From contig NW_027467782.1 in NCBI RefSeq assembly GCF_004210375.1, forward strand, positions 24,283,276 to 24,347,275: a stretch of DNA of 64,000 nt, in the 5' to 3' direction. The translations under genes were made by a program, and so were the position numbers. A model generated the notes under the pieces. It was not told where the DNA came from. It searched no databases and saw only the letters and a list, made by a program, of their open reading frames with translations. The first letter of the stretch is position 1. Each line of letters begins with the position of its first letter. Shown in pieces: positions 45,021 to 58,636 of the stretch. This stretch comes from Tachypleus tridentatus (taxonomy: Eukaryota; Arthropoda; Merostomata; Xiphosura; Limulidae).

Positions 45021-45499
45021 GATGAGAGGCATCTCTTCTTGCTTTAACTCCATGTGTTGTCACTCTGAATATTTTTCATCACATATCTTAGTTGTGCTCA
45101 GCCTGTGAAACAGGAAGTTTGATTCTTGCTCACCCTTCCTGTCTTATGGTACTGATGGTTCTTTCTCTTTTGGCATTGTGGGCCTCACTCAAATCCCTCA
45201 TGCCTTTGGGACAAGGTCATAAGACATACCTTCAATGGCCCTTATGTGACCACTGAATCATGAAGAATGATTCACTGGATTCTATAGTTTCCTTATTCAG
45301 GATCATTCTCTTCAGTCTCAAGGGGTAGTTAGATAAGAAAAAATGCAAAGCTATGGGTTCATCTGCCACCACCTTGCACAGAGAGCTTTCTTTTCCCAAT
45401 TGCCTAGCTACAGGGATGGAGTACATTAACAAAAGCTTTATGGTAAACATAGTTGCATTAAATCCACTCTTTTCCATTGTCTTAATAACAAGTAACCCT

Positions 45500-45830
45500 C
45501 TCCCAAAAAAATAAATATAATAAGGCAAAAGTACCTTTGAAAATTGATGTCTGCTTTTGCATATGATGTCAGTTTGTTAAGTGAGTGATTTCCTTCTCTA
45601 GAATTTATCCTACTACACAAATAAGTCCAACTAGCCTATAATTTCTTTAGTAACTATTTACAGTTTATTTAAGAATAGGTGTCAAGTTGGCAAACTTCCA
45701 TTCCACTGTCTGTTGAACTATCAAAAGTTAAAGAGCAGTGCTTGCATATGTGATCTTTTACCTTCTTTTAAACTGTGGGGAATCTTAGCTGGTTCTGATG
45801 TATTATTTGTTTTTAATCTCTCATGTTTTT
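45500..45830 (-). mobile_element. CR1-like LINE RT fragment
   Basis: On the - strand EWKFANLTPILK, then NYRLVGLICVVG.ILE match the DWKLANVTPIFKKGD..NYRPVSLTSVVGK.LE block of CR1-type RT. Strongly decayed. Confidence 0.6.
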
Positions 45831-46446
45831 TATTTATCATAATGGAAATAACATCTTCATGACTCAAATCAGTTTCACTATTTCCCTTATAATTTCATAA
45901 TTTGGAATATTGTTAATATAATTTGTTGTGAAAACAGAGAAGAAACACTGAAAAGCATAACCACCTCATAGTATTCTAAATGTCCTTGTCATCCAAAATA
46001 ATGTCAGATAAGAACTCGTAATATCACCGTGTATTAAAGTTATTTTATGTACTCACATTAGTGGTTGGTTTGATAAAGAAAAACCATCCTGAACAACTGC
46101 ATCTCTTCCATTTCTGTTTTGAATGAAAACAGGCTACAGTTCATTCTTTCTATAAAGAACCACCTTATTCCTAGTTTAAAAAAGTATTGTTTCTAAATAA
46201 TTTATAACCTATAATTTCAAAATATATCCTGTTATCAGTACTCTGTAAACTTTACCTTATTCTTCAATGTAACACATGTATATTTAAACCTGACAAAGCT
46301 TTAAGATTTGAATTTGCATTCAGTAATTTTTTTTTTTCTTTCAGGCTTCACGCAGTGGTTACTTTCTCAATTGATATGCTTATTAACTTTCCCATAACTG
46401 AGAGAACTTCATAATAACTGTGTTCAACTATTAGCTTCAATTTTAG

Positions 46447-46515
46447 GAACAGTAAAACTTGGAGATCTTGTTTCATTTAGTCATTTGTGCCAGTCATTTA
46501 TTCAGTTAACTGTAG
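46447..46515 (+). CDS. Candidate coding exon 4 of the host gene
   Basis: Between an acceptor (TAGCTTCAATTTTAG) and a donor (GTAG|GTAGGT) lies a stop-free 69-nt segment which, entered in phase 1 from the exon at 37155, reads GTVKLGDLVSFSHLCQSFIQ then LTV and leaves in phase 1. A competing acceptor at 46345 would give GFTQWLLSQLICLLTFP and a stop. The phase-preserving option looks better. No stop codon or poly-A site for this gene was located. Confidence 0.5.
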
Positions 46516-46829
46516 GTAGGTACTGCCTTGGTAAGTTCTAGGTACATTAGTGCTACTTTAACTATATTTTGATTTTATGGTACTTCAGTTTTACGAACTG
46601 AACAGTTTTATTGTATTTATACATAGCTTTTTAAATGTTACTGTAATAAATGCACAGAACTAATTTCAAGATAGTAATATATATTTTAATAGTTAACAGT
46701 CTATAATACACACTGAGAAACAAACAATATGAATTTTCACAGGACTAATGACTAGATGTTAATATATTTTAAAATAAATAATAGTGAGAAAACTTGAACT
46801 TGAAAAATTTGAGTAAGTACAGAAAAAAA

Positions 46830-48147
46830 AAGTACAGAACTGATGACAAGATAGTAATGTATGATGATAGTAAAAAGTACAGAACTGATGACAAGATAGT
46901 AATGTATGATGATAGTAAAAAGTACAGAACTGATGACAAGATAGTAATGTATGATGATAGTAAAAAGTACAGAACTGATGACAAGATAGTAATGTATGAT
47001 GATAGTAAAATGTACAAGAACTGATGACAAGATAGTAATGTACAGAACTGATGATAAGATAGTAATGTATGATGATAGTAAAAGTACAGAACTGATGACA
47101 GATAGTAATGATGAGAACAGAGATAATAGTAATGTATGATGATAGTAAAAGTACAGAACTGATGACAAGATAGTAATGTATGATGATAGTAAAAAAGTAC
47201 AGAACTGATGACAAGATAGTAATGTATGATGATAGTAAAAAACTGATGATACAAGAACTGATGACAAGATAGTAATGATGATAGTAAAAGTACAGAACTG
47301 ATGACAAGATAGTAATGTATGATGATAGTAAAAAGTACAGAACTGATGACAAGATAGTAATGTATGATGATAGTAAAAAGTACAGAACTGATGACAAGAT
47401 AGTAATGTATGATGATAGTAAAAGTACAGAACTACAGAACTACAAGATAGTAATGTATGATGATAGTAAAAGTACAGAACTGATGACAAGATAGTAATGT
47501 ATGATGATAGTAAAAAGTACAGAACTGATGACAAGATACATGATGATAGAACTGATGATAATGTATGAGATAGTAAAAGTGAACTGATGATAAGATAGTA
47601 AAAGTACAGAACTGATGACAAGATAGTAATGTATGATGATAGTAAAAGTACAGAACTGATGAAGTAATGTATGATGATAGAAAAGTACAGAACTGATGAC
47701 AAGATAGTAATGTATGATGATAGTAAAAGTACAGAACTGATGACAAGATAGTAATGTATGATGATAGTAAAAGAAGTACAGAACTGATGACAAGATAGTA
47801 ATGTATGATGATAGTAAAATGATAGTAAAAGTACAGAACTGATGACAAGATAGTAATGTATGATGATAGTAAAAAAGTACAGAACTGATGACAAGATAGT
47901 AATGTATGATGATAGTAAAAAAGTACAGAACTGATGACAAGATAGTAATGTATGATGATATAGTAAAAGTACAGAACTGATGACAAGATAGTAATGTATG
48001 ATGATAGTAAAAGTACAGAACTGATGACAAGATAGTAATGTATGATAATAGTAAAAGTACAGAACTGATGACAAGATAGATGTATGATGAAAAAAAGTAC
48101 AGAACTGATGACAAGATAGTAATGTATGATGATAGTAAAAAGTACAG
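46830..48147. repeat. 44-45-bp minisatellite
   Basis: About 28-30 tandem copies of GTACAGAACTGATGACAAGA + TAGTAATGTATGATGATAGT + AAAA(A). Units are uniform at both ends and rearranged (short partial units) near 47020-47120, 47230-47290 and 47430-47660. The 45-bp length keeps frames open, producing a repetitive 470-codon frame on the - strand that I do not regard as a gene. Confidence 0.97.
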
Positions 48148-49224
48148 TAAATACTAAGAAACAAAATTCTAGGCAGTATTTTATCAGATGTTCATGATAA
48201 AAAGAAAATAGTACTTGTCATATTCAAATATTGGATGTTGCCAGGATACCAATGAATAACATATATTACGTTTCAGTATTTGTGAATGAACACACAGTTA
48301 CTTTTGATATTACAGTGAATTAAAAGTATTTTACAAAACTGTGTGCACATTTTACTTTCTTCTGAAGGGTCCTAAAGGTATATGCCAGGTTTGGTAAAGT
48401 ACAGTAGTTATCATTTTATTGCCAGATAACAACTTGAATTTTTTAAAGTTTTAATTGATAGTTTTGTATTAATTGAATTTCTAAAGATGTATGAACATAA
48501 GAGTTAAACTGTTTGAAGGATGTACAAAGTATCTTCCAGTCCATGTTATTTTGATATTTGGCAATTGAACAAAGAACATCAGCTAAATGTTGCTATAATA
48601 AGTTTTAGTGCCATGACTATTTCCAGTATTTAAATATTTGTTTTCATCAAGTAATTCTTATACTAGTTGCAGTTTATATAACATAGACTTATTGCAGAAT
48701 AGATTTTCCATCACTTAGAAGTAATTATTCTTGTGGGAAGGATGTTTTTATATTATTGATGTCAAAAATAAACAAAAAATGCAAGTGATGCAAATGTATA
48801 AATAAACAATTTTTTTTAAAATGAAAACAGACAACCTGTTAATAATGCTGTAATTTGTTTCTAAATATGACTAGAAATAATTATAACTATTCAATTTTAA
48901 TTAAAAAGTTTAGTTTCTATCACTTTGTTTTCCTATCAATCCTATTATAAGAAATAAAGATATGTTTTGATATTTCATGATTTTAACCAGAATGAACTAA
49001 TCTTTTTCTAAATGTATTAATGCTACCTCTACCAGACTATCACTACTTGTTTGGCAGTTTGTGAGTTCAAATGTGCTCCTTTGTTTATTGCTACATATTT
49101 GACTGTTTTTTTTCACAAAGTAGTTATTTTTCAACTTGATTTATTAGTTAATTTAAGTAGCTTTATTTCTGAACACAAGTTTAGTTAAACATTTCTGTGC
49201 AGTACATTCTCAGGTTAACCTTCT
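48148..49224. other. Nothing recognised
   Basis: AT-rich intron or intergenic sequence, no gene or named repeat. Confidence 0.4.
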
Positions 49225-51000
49225 CACTTTTTTTGTTACAACAGCAATTAATATTTTTCTCAGAGCCCCAGGTGTGGGTAACCCCATGACAGATTTATTT
49301 GCTTCTATACATTGAAAGAATGAACATTCCGTGGTCCAACGTTTATCCCCAGATTCTGCCATGACTTCTACTGAAACAGCTGTGCCTGTGCTGTCTAACA
49401 CATCTTTTATTGTATTTTTCCACCTACAGAGTTTGCTGACCAGCTTCTTCTCAACCTGGGAAGTCTCCTTGGTCAAATTCAGTCTTCGTGAATTTTATGT
49501 CTAAGGTTTTTATTGTCTTATCCTTGTCACCTCTTAATTTTCCACCTTATATTTCTACATTACATGAACAGTCTTCCTGGCCTATGTTTTTTTTTCCCTT
49601 TCCTGGTATTTCAATTATTGTTTATCTGTTGATCTCACAGTTACATGAGGTTATGGGTATGTTTTGCCCCCTAAGGTCTTTTGATTATTTCACCTTTTCC
49701 TTACATTGTATTGACTGTTTAGTTTTAGATCAACAGTTGCAAGATTACTTGTTGCCTATTTGGGGGGCAGCTCCCAAATCACATGTATATCTTCCACATG
49801 CTAGATATCTTTTCTTGTTTCTTATGGTATCTTTCTTAGGTACACACTTCCTTTTAAGGCTCTCCACAGAAATTTTGTTGGGTGTTTCTAGAAATGCCTC
49901 TGTTCTTCTCTCATCCAATTTATCCTGTATCTTGTCCTTGACTCTGGCATTTGTTAAATGTATTCTTTGTTGTTGGGACTTTGTAGGTCATGATACCATG
50001 TTGGTTTGGTTCATTTATACTCAACTACTCTCAGGGTTTTGAATGTTGTCCTGTTTTGGAGATGTAACATATTGATACTGTTTAGGAAGTATTGAGTTTC
50101 AGGTGATATCAGTCCACTAATCATCGAGATTATCTGGTTTCACATGGTGATTCACTTTCCTTGTTAGCTAGTTCATCTTGCATAAAGGTGTACCCACACA
50201 TGAGAAACATATTCTGCAGTTGGTCTTCTATTAGGGGATTTTGTGCTGACAAACTTAACATGGCTTGTATGGGGTGCAAATTTCTCATTTGGCTTTTCAA
50301 TCACAAGTCTTTGGTCTCTTTGCTTTTTGGATATCAGACAGCTTTTAATTAATATCTTGTTTTCAATGCAGAATGGTTTTACTTCCACTGTTTTTACTCT
50401 GCTAATGCATTCCTTTTAGCTATGTCTCCCTCCTTGGCATCGTACCATTCTTATTGGGTTGTTCATGTGCTCCAACATTCACTTGATTTACCTCTGTTTG
50501 AACCATTTTCTCATGTTCTATGTTTCATCTTTCCTGTAAAACGTTTCCTTTCCTTAGCCAGTGGACATCAAAGGTGGGATTTGTTTGCAGTTGTTTCACA
50601 TAAGCTTTATCACCCTACCTATCTTCTCATTTATATGGATTGTTCTTTTCTCCCAAAGACCTCAGCAGCTTGGAAGGGCTGTTTTTTTTCTTCTTCTGTT
50701 TCCTGTCTTTACCCTAGACCAGATCTGGATAGGGTCCTGTGTCCAATCGGGATTCTTTGTTCTTATATAACCCATATTGCTCCATTCTGGGGTACACGTT
50801 CATGGCTCTTGGTCCCCTTGTAATCCTCCTTCTGTCATGATCTTTCACCTTTTATCCTTACCACTTGGATCTGCCTTGTGGTTTGATTGGCCTATTCTTC
50901 CCTACCTTCTTCCTTCCAGCCTTTTTTCCAGTTGTCCTTTCTTCAAATCTGACACTTCACTCTTTCCCTTGCTTCTCTTCTTCTTTGTCCAGTAGATGAG
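49225..51000 (+). pseudogene. DIRS-like retrotransposon: post-RNase H and tyrosine recombinase
   Basis: About 49270 reads GVGNPMTDLFASIH (the P..DLFA motif that follows RNase H in DIRS elements). About 50170-50350 reads CIKVYPHMRNIFCSWSSIRG, FCADKLNMA and FNHKSLVSLLFGYQTAFN, the SAM-like N-terminal domain of the DIRS tyrosine recombinase. About 50540-50600 gives VKRFLSLASGHQRWDLFAV (motif around the first catalytic Arg, as in LLALASGRRRSELHAL). 50730-50820 reads LCPIGILCSYITHIAPF and LLVPL, as in the CPVRAL block. The C-terminal His-X-X-Arg and Tyr residues are not identifiable. Stops and frameshifts throughout. Confidence 0.8.
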
Positions 51001-54000
51001 ATTCTGCAATCTGGCATGTAGACCATTGCCTGTATGTTCATTTCTCACTATCTCTATCACATTGTGGCTTCCTTTTTATTGTAGTTTCATATAACACCTT
51101 GGTTGTGCTTCAGAATTTGGTGCAACTGTATCTGATAAGTTATTAATCATACTTTCATTTTTCAGGAGCCTTTACCTACTTTTTATCACATGGATCCTAA
51201 CTAGCTAATCTTTAACTAAATCTGCTTTGTGTAACCATGTTAACTTGCATTTTATCTTTCATGGCTTCACAATGCTTAGCTTTTAGATAGGGTATTTCAC
51301 AAGATCAATTATAGGTGAATAACCTCGAAATTTTGCTTCATAAATTTTCCTATTCTGAACCGTACCACTCATGGACTTCAAAGGGATAGCTGCACATCCC
51401 TGTCATATTTTGACTGAATAAATCAGCAAAGTCTGCTTTCCAAAATAGGGTGTGGTGATCACACATTGCACTGTTACAGGTGATGATGCCCCTCCAGACT
51501 CTCCGATGCATTCTCATCTCCCTTTTCTTGCAGTGGAGTCCTTACCACTTACCAGTCCCATGCCGATGTGGTAATTGATCATGGAGGCACTCTTCTGAAT
51601 GGGTTTCACACAAAGATAACTATAACCATTTAGTGCAGTGTAGAGTGGTAGTGTTTTGTGGATTTTTATGATGTAATATTCTCCATTTTGGAAAGATCAT
51701 AATATCAGTATGCATTCCACCCCTTTGACTGGAAGCCCTCATCCTATCTTCGTGTGGATGTTTGTACTCTTGGGTGTAGAGTGAACCAATCAACATAAGT
51801 CCTCACACAGGGTTTTGAATTGTCTCTCTTTCTTCTTCAGTTTTCTCCACCTGTATTGTGGGTCACAGTGGTAGTTTGTGGGATTGTTCCAGTTCTGTTC
51901 TTGGCTACCCCTCATTCTCTCTTCTTATGGAGATGTTATTGCCATTTAGATGGTCCCATCCTGTTTCATGATTGGGAATGTTGATTGCATGCAAAAGATA
52001 TCCTTTTGATGCTGGATGTTAAGTTAATGGACCAATAGCTCAGAGATAGTTATTGTGTCATACCTGGAACCTGAGAAGTGGAGTAGTGTGTAATACGTAA
52101 AGTGTTATTCTTATTCTTTTTCATGCAGATGATAGTTCCATGCAAGGATCTTTTAAATATAGTTGATTTACTGAGTACAGTCTATTGCACCCTAGACCCA
52201 GGTATGCATCATTGTTTACCACTTTTCTCATTGTAGGGCAAAGTTACAGTAATATCTTTGCTGGTTAAGATTGATTTTCTGTCACATTCTTTTCCTCTTG
52301 GACTTGCTCATCTCATTTTCTACCCTGTTATCTTACACATTCCACATGGGAGCAAAGAATATACCTGTTTCAGAAGTGATGTAGTTTCTTTCTTCAGATT
52401 TGTTTCTCTCATATGTGGAAGTATCCTTTGGGTGTTTTCGTGGGTGTGTCTGTTCTTTGCTCACACTGGACCCTCATTCTAACCAATGTGAAATTCTAGC
52501 TGATATTGTGAGTGGAGGGAAGTGCCATATTGGAAGTTATAATTTTTCCACCTTTCCTTCCCACATATTTCTGGTGCTTCTGTTTTCTTCCAAACTTAGA
52601 TGTGATAGTTTGATAGAGGTTCACAAAGGGAGTCATGTGCATCAAGTGATTGTACTGTGCACAGAAGGCTTGTGGCATGTCTAAAGAAAATGTTTGGACA
52701 ATAGGGGTCAGTAATGAATTATAACAGCTTATCTTGTGAGTGGAGGGAAGTATCTATCAGAAATAAATTTTCAGTATAGGAAAATTATAACTTTTACTGT
52801 TAGTTTTACTCATTCCTTCATGGTTTTCATACTTTGTAAAGTAAAGTTATATTTTAAAATAAGTTGATGTGATTAATTTTTATCTTTAGCTTTAAATTTG
52901 AGCTGTTTTGAAGAACATCCAAAACTACTAGGTTTTTACTTTGGCTAAGTACTTGTTCACCTAATAAATAAAGTTAGATATAATTATTCATTTCTTTTTT
53001 TTTTTACTACAAAGTGTTTAAGTAACTGTGTAGTTCAGATACAACACTTGAGGCCCAAAATTATCACAAACTCACTTATGAACATAAGCTGAATTATCTG
53101 GGGTAACAAGTCAAAAAAGGTGTATTGTAGTATTATTGCACCAGATAACTAATAAATGAATATTTTTTGTTGTTTCTAAGTGTTAAACAATGTGTATGAT
53201 ACATTTTAATGTACAAAGTTTAGCTTTATAAAACAAAAAAAATTAATTGTATGTTATTGTGCCTGGAGTATGAAGTCGGAGATTCCTCTGTTTTTTATAT
53301 TTTTCTTCACTTGATAACATGTTTTGAGACAAAATTCTAAAGACTATTGTACATGTTAATTCCAACTATACTTCAACAATTGTAACTTGGAGACGTTTTC
53401 ATTTGGTATTTTGTTAATATCTGACACTTATTTGGTGAAATTAATATAAAATTTAAAAGAAAAAATTCATACTTTTATTTCTGCACAGCCTCAGAGTTTT
53501 TCTTGTAAACAAAACAACTAGAGTCTTTCTGCCCATTCTAAAGAATACCTGGACTTTTATAACCTATCTTCTCTGATTTCAGGTGTTTCCTTAAGTTATT
53601 CTATGGGCCTTTGTTGAAATCTTGTGATGGTGTTGCATTAAGCAGTTTGATCATTTAATAATGAAATATAACTTTATAAACTGCGATAAAGAAATTTTGG
53701 TGATTATGATTGGGTAGAGCAAGAATTAGATTGTCATGTAACAGTGGAGTAAATATCTAGATTTATGAGTTTTTGTTGTTTTTTCTTTGTAAATTGTGAA
53801 GTTACTTTTGTGTTGAATTATAACTGAAAGGTACATAATTTATTGTAAATGAGAAGATACCAAATGTGAGCTTATACAATTCAGAATGGGTACCAAAGAA
53901 AACTTTATTACAAGTTTAACACACTAACAAATGTACAATGTTTGGAGAAAGTTTTTCTACCACCAGATATAAATGGTTTACCTAAGCAAAGAACAATATA

Positions 54001-54117
54001 GTCATGTGACTATGTATTGATTATAGTTTAATAAAAATATCTTGTTGATGTTTGGTTCTCTGTTTAAAATTATCTGTGGTTTTATTGTGTTGTAAACAAG
54101 AATTTTTTATTATGTTT
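51001..54117. other. Unassigned, possible DIRS non-coding tail
   Basis: 52.5-52.8 kb contains GTGAGTGGAGGGAAGT twice and AAATTTTCAGTATAGGAAAA, parallel to 32.8-33.0 kb, probably retrotransposon non-coding sequence. 52.8-54.1 kb is AT-rich with nothing recognised. Confidence 0.4.
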
Positions 54118-54617
54118 NNNNNNNNNNNNNNNNNNNNNNNNNNNNNNNNNNNNNNNNNNNNNNNNNNNNNNNNNNNNNNNNNNNNNNNNNNNNNNNNNNN
54201 NNNNNNNNNNNNNNNNNNNNNNNNNNNNNNNNNNNNNNNNNNNNNNNNNNNNNNNNNNNNNNNNNNNNNNNNNNNNNNNNNNNNNNNNNNNNNNNNNNNN
54301 NNNNNNNNNNNNNNNNNNNNNNNNNNNNNNNNNNNNNNNNNNNNNNNNNNNNNNNNNNNNNNNNNNNNNNNNNNNNNNNNNNNNNNNNNNNNNNNNNNNN
54401 NNNNNNNNNNNNNNNNNNNNNNNNNNNNNNNNNNNNNNNNNNNNNNNNNNNNNNNNNNNNNNNNNNNNNNNNNNNNNNNNNNNNNNNNNNNNNNNNNNNN
54501 NNNNNNNNNNNNNNNNNNNNNNNNNNNNNNNNNNNNNNNNNNNNNNNNNNNNNNNNNNNNNNNNNNNNNNNNNNNNNNNNNNNNNNNNNNNNNNNNNNNN
54601 NNNNNNNNNNNNNNNNN
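54118..54617. other. Assembly gap (500 N)
   Basis: Run of exactly 500 N, a conventional placeholder length. True gap size is unknown. Frames that span it are meaningless. Confidence 1.
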
Positions 54618-57600
54618 ACATTAATGAACCAAACAAAACTGCAGCTGTATCAAAACAGTGCACCCCATAATTCTTGGCACTACAGAAATCCATTAGGTAG
54701 TATACCAGTCTGAATATCTGGGAAATGACATATGTAGTCCTTCACAATAGCATAAAATATTGACACAAATGAGAATCAATTGATCATCCAAATACCACAA
54801 AACGTCCTAAATTTGCACTGAAAAACAGAAGAGGCACCTTTTACTCGCAGTTTTATCAATTATCTTTCTGCCATTGCAAACACACAAATCTGTGTTACCA
54901 GCATATCATAACACAATGCATGCACTAAGCATTCAAATGTGAAATATTACACAGGCCACAGAATGGTGATAAAGGAAACCCTATTACCACAAAGAAAAAC
55001 AATCACTCTCAAACAGACACAGTACATAGCTAACACAGTGGACAGATATGGTAAAACTACTAGTTCATTGTTTCAAGTTGGGTTGAATGCTGAATCACAA
55101 TTGGCTAAAACAGCTAACTCTTTTGCTAAACTTATGAAAATTTCATCAGAATATTATAACACTTGCATTTCCTCAAGTGTTAATACATGTGGGCTGCTCT
55201 TACAATTTTGGCTTCATGGTAATTCAGTAACCCAAGCCTTCTTCTGAGAAAATGAAACAAAATGGAGCATACTGGGTTAAAGAAAAGTAACGTGGCTGGT
55301 GAAAAAAATCAAAATGTGAATGAACTTTGTGATTCTGAGACTGATTCAAAGGAAAAAATATAGAAACTCTCCAGTACTTGTTCTAAACCCATACCTGATA
55401 TTAATAGCCACAAAGACTTATTCTCACCCATGCCTTTGATTCCCCAAATAAGCAAGTGTTCACATACGCACTTCTCAAAAAAAAAGAGAAAATTTGACTA
55501 TTCATGGAAGAATGAGTGGTCTTAGTTGCAATTCAATGTAGATTAGGAGTTATATTCTGTGGATTTTTAGAAAGTGGTCAAATTTCTCTGATAGCCATTT
55601 CCAGTTGCTTGTGGGGTCTTGTAAGTTATATGCCTTCAAAGAACTCTTCAAAACATGGAGAAAATGTTGAGACCTCAAACGTGAACAAATGTAGAAAGCA
55701 TAGGAAACCATAAACATCTGTAAAGGTGAGTTCACTGTAATTTCTAAATATTTGTCTGTATTGACAATAAAAACACAACATGCATATATTACACAAAAAA
55801 CTAGCAATTTCCTGATTACACTCACAGCATAGTTTCACAATGCACTTAAAAGTTATCATACTCTGAATGTCACAAGGTACCTTTCTCCAAAGTGAAACAT
55901 AGTGTAACCCTAATACAATATTTTGAATGAAAAAGTAGGTGTAAATATTAGTACATTCCACTTCAGGTAGAGTCAAACAAGGAAATGAAATCAACTTGAT
56001 AGATTCCATCTTTCCAATTGGCTTACAATTACTTTCATTTCACTAAGTTTAAACAAACGTCTTTAGGAAAATGAAATATCCTAGCAGTAATTTTGTAAAA
56101 CATACAAAAAACCTTAGGACTAGTAGCATTACCCTTATTCAAAATCAAGTCTAATTTAACTTAATTGCAAAGCAGTTTTAACATGGCCTTAAGAAATCCA
56201 TTTTCTCTTAAATTACTTGTCTAGTGAGCAAAATGAGAAGTTTATAAAGCTTTACTCAACAGGATATTGCATTGCAAAATATGACATGTCTGTATCTGGC
56301 AAGAAATAGTGCAAGGTCATGTTTTCACTGATAATGAACACCAAAAGTTTTGCTTAGGATTGTAAATGTTAGCAATGCATGGCAGAAAAAGCTTGTTGGA
56401 TTTAGGTCAGATGGAGAAAGTATCAACTATGGTTCAAATGGTAGCATAGTAATCTTCCTGTAAAAAACATGATGCATCTTGTAGGAATTCACTATATATC
56501 ACACTAATTAGAGCTCACTATTTTGGATACATGTAAAGGGATAAAGCATGTAATCGAGTTTCAAACCAAAATGAGCAGCATAATCAATTTTTGTTCAAAC
56601 ACTTTGATACATTTGCAAGAAATGAAGACTGCTGATTTGTTGAATAAAGTGACCAAAAAATTTGGGAAGTGGATTATCATTTGATAGGCTGCTATAAAGC
56701 ACAGGTTCACGAGTTATATGAAAAACTAGAAAACCACAGTTTGTCCCCTTATATATATTGCTTCTAGATCAAACTCTGATGAAGCTTCTGTTACCAAGGG
56801 GCACTTAAGGATGATCAAATCAGTTTATTTTACTTTCTCTCACAATGCAGCACCTTTCATTAAAAATTATGTACCAGTTAACTTCTTCCTAGTCAGATAA
56901 TTTAATCTTTGCTGACACTATGAATGAGATCATAACCACCCTACAAAAGTTAAATCAAATGAATACACAAGATGTACATCAAATTATGGAAATGAGTAAA
57001 TATTTTGTATTTGAGTAGGTATGCGAATTAGATTTCAATCAGATGTTGGCAAGTGTATAATTATTCTAAAATTTAGATCCAAAGTGCTGGGCAACAGGAT
57101 CTAACAAGCTGCCAAACTATAGCAAAGACTAGCTTAAGAATCTGATCATTTACCACACTGAATGTTTATTTTCCAGTACGTCTGGTGGTCATGATTCAGA
57201 GGAGAGAGGCCAACACTCAAGTGAGCCACCCAAGCAGACTGTGATGCAAGAATATGAACACATTAAAAAAAAAATGTATCAAAACCTGTCCCTGCAAATA
57301 AAAGTTTATTTTTTCCCATGTTAAAGAAACTTCTTGGTGAAGAGTTTCACCATATTCTCCACTTAGGCAAATTAGTCCTAACAGCACTCTTTCTGTCTAT
57401 AAATACAGCAGTATGTTAAAAGGGATTTTCAGTTATGAAGAGAATCAAAAGTGACAACAAGACAAGGCCGATGGGATACACACTGTCAGTCCTGATGGTC
57501 ATTTTTATTGATGGCCTCTGGTAAGCCAGTTTGATCTTCACCCTGCAATAGACCTCTATGTAAAAGGCAGGAAAACCCAACAGGAGACCAAAAACAAATC

Positions 57601-58134
57601 TTCACAACCACCATAAGCAATAAACCAAACCAAGGTTTGAAAACAATATGAAAAGTCACACAAAATTCATAAATATATTGTACATAAGATGAAATGTGAA
57701 AGAAAAGATTTTGTAATGCAGAAAGAAAAATTTCTTCAACCAATGACTGTTTTAACGATCTAACAATTATTGTCCATAATTCGCAAATAATGAGTGAGAT
57801 GTATCTCTAGTCCCATGGTTTTCTCAGTTTTATTGTATTGAAATTACTTATCTCTAGCATTACTGCCACATATTTCTTAATGTGGATCAATAACTTCATT
57901 AATATACACCTTCTAAGTTCTGAGATGGCAGTGAGTATATGAAAATTTCAAATTGTGGTGTTTTTGAAGTGATGCTACAAAGAATGAGACAAAACCACGA
58001 CCTTGCCTGTAAAAGTTCTTGTGCAATTATTCTTTGTAGGCAGGCAACCAAGCAAGTGGCTAGATTTGGGAGAGCAACATAAGACATTTGGAAATATTTT
58101 CCACATTTATACTCTTATAAACTGTATGACAGTG
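54618..58134. other. No recognised gene
   Basis: Several open frames of 60-130 codons occur on both strands but without homology that I know or supporting splice sites. A decayed unknown transposon cannot be excluded. Confidence 0.35.
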
Positions 58135-58636
58135 GAAAACAAGGTGTTCTGCTGCATACCATATATTCCTGACATTTGGCTAAAACTAGTGAGAAAATAT
58201 GGCATTCCAGTTAATACCAAATTTATTCAAAAACCAGGCAGAACACTGAGGTCTATACTGTGTAAAACTGCACTGACAAACAAGTAGAAAATGGAAATCA
58301 GATTCAAAGAACATAAAAGTCTCCTTTACACGTTTTGAACACTGCAAGTCAAATAAACACAACATAACCATAGAAAACACCCAAATACTAAATAAAGAAA
58401 CAAACACAAACAAACGCAAAATTAAAGAAGCCTTATTTATTCAACAAATTAAGCCCAAATTAAACAAATACAAAGGAACACCTTTATACCTATATCAAGA
58501 ATAATATAATAAATAATAAAATAAATATTATAAAATTATATATTGAAACACCTAGCACGCCCTCTACATTCCGACACTCAGTTACATAACCCCCTTCAAA
58601 CATATGGTCAGCTTCCGGTCAGTTACCTCTTTCTTT

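Noticed and set aside
46345-46398. Alternative terminal exon (GFTQWLLSQLICLLTFP, stop) after a strong TTTCTTTCAG acceptor
   Set aside because: It has a good acceptor but ends at once; the phase-preserving exon at 46447 is more plausible. Not excluded without RNA data.
46752-48164. 470-codon open frame on the - strand (and related frames of 184-224 codons)
   Set aside because: It is a by-product of the 45-bp minisatellite; the translation is a simple repeat of SSYITILSSVLYF-type units with no independent coding evidence.
49488-50042. 184-codon open frame
   Set aside because: Low-complexity hydrophobic translation; neighbouring DIRS blocks read in other frames, so this is a chance frame over a decayed element.
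54052-54693. Open frames of about 190-200 codons on both strands
   Set aside because: They consist of the N gap; only a few real residues exist at each end.
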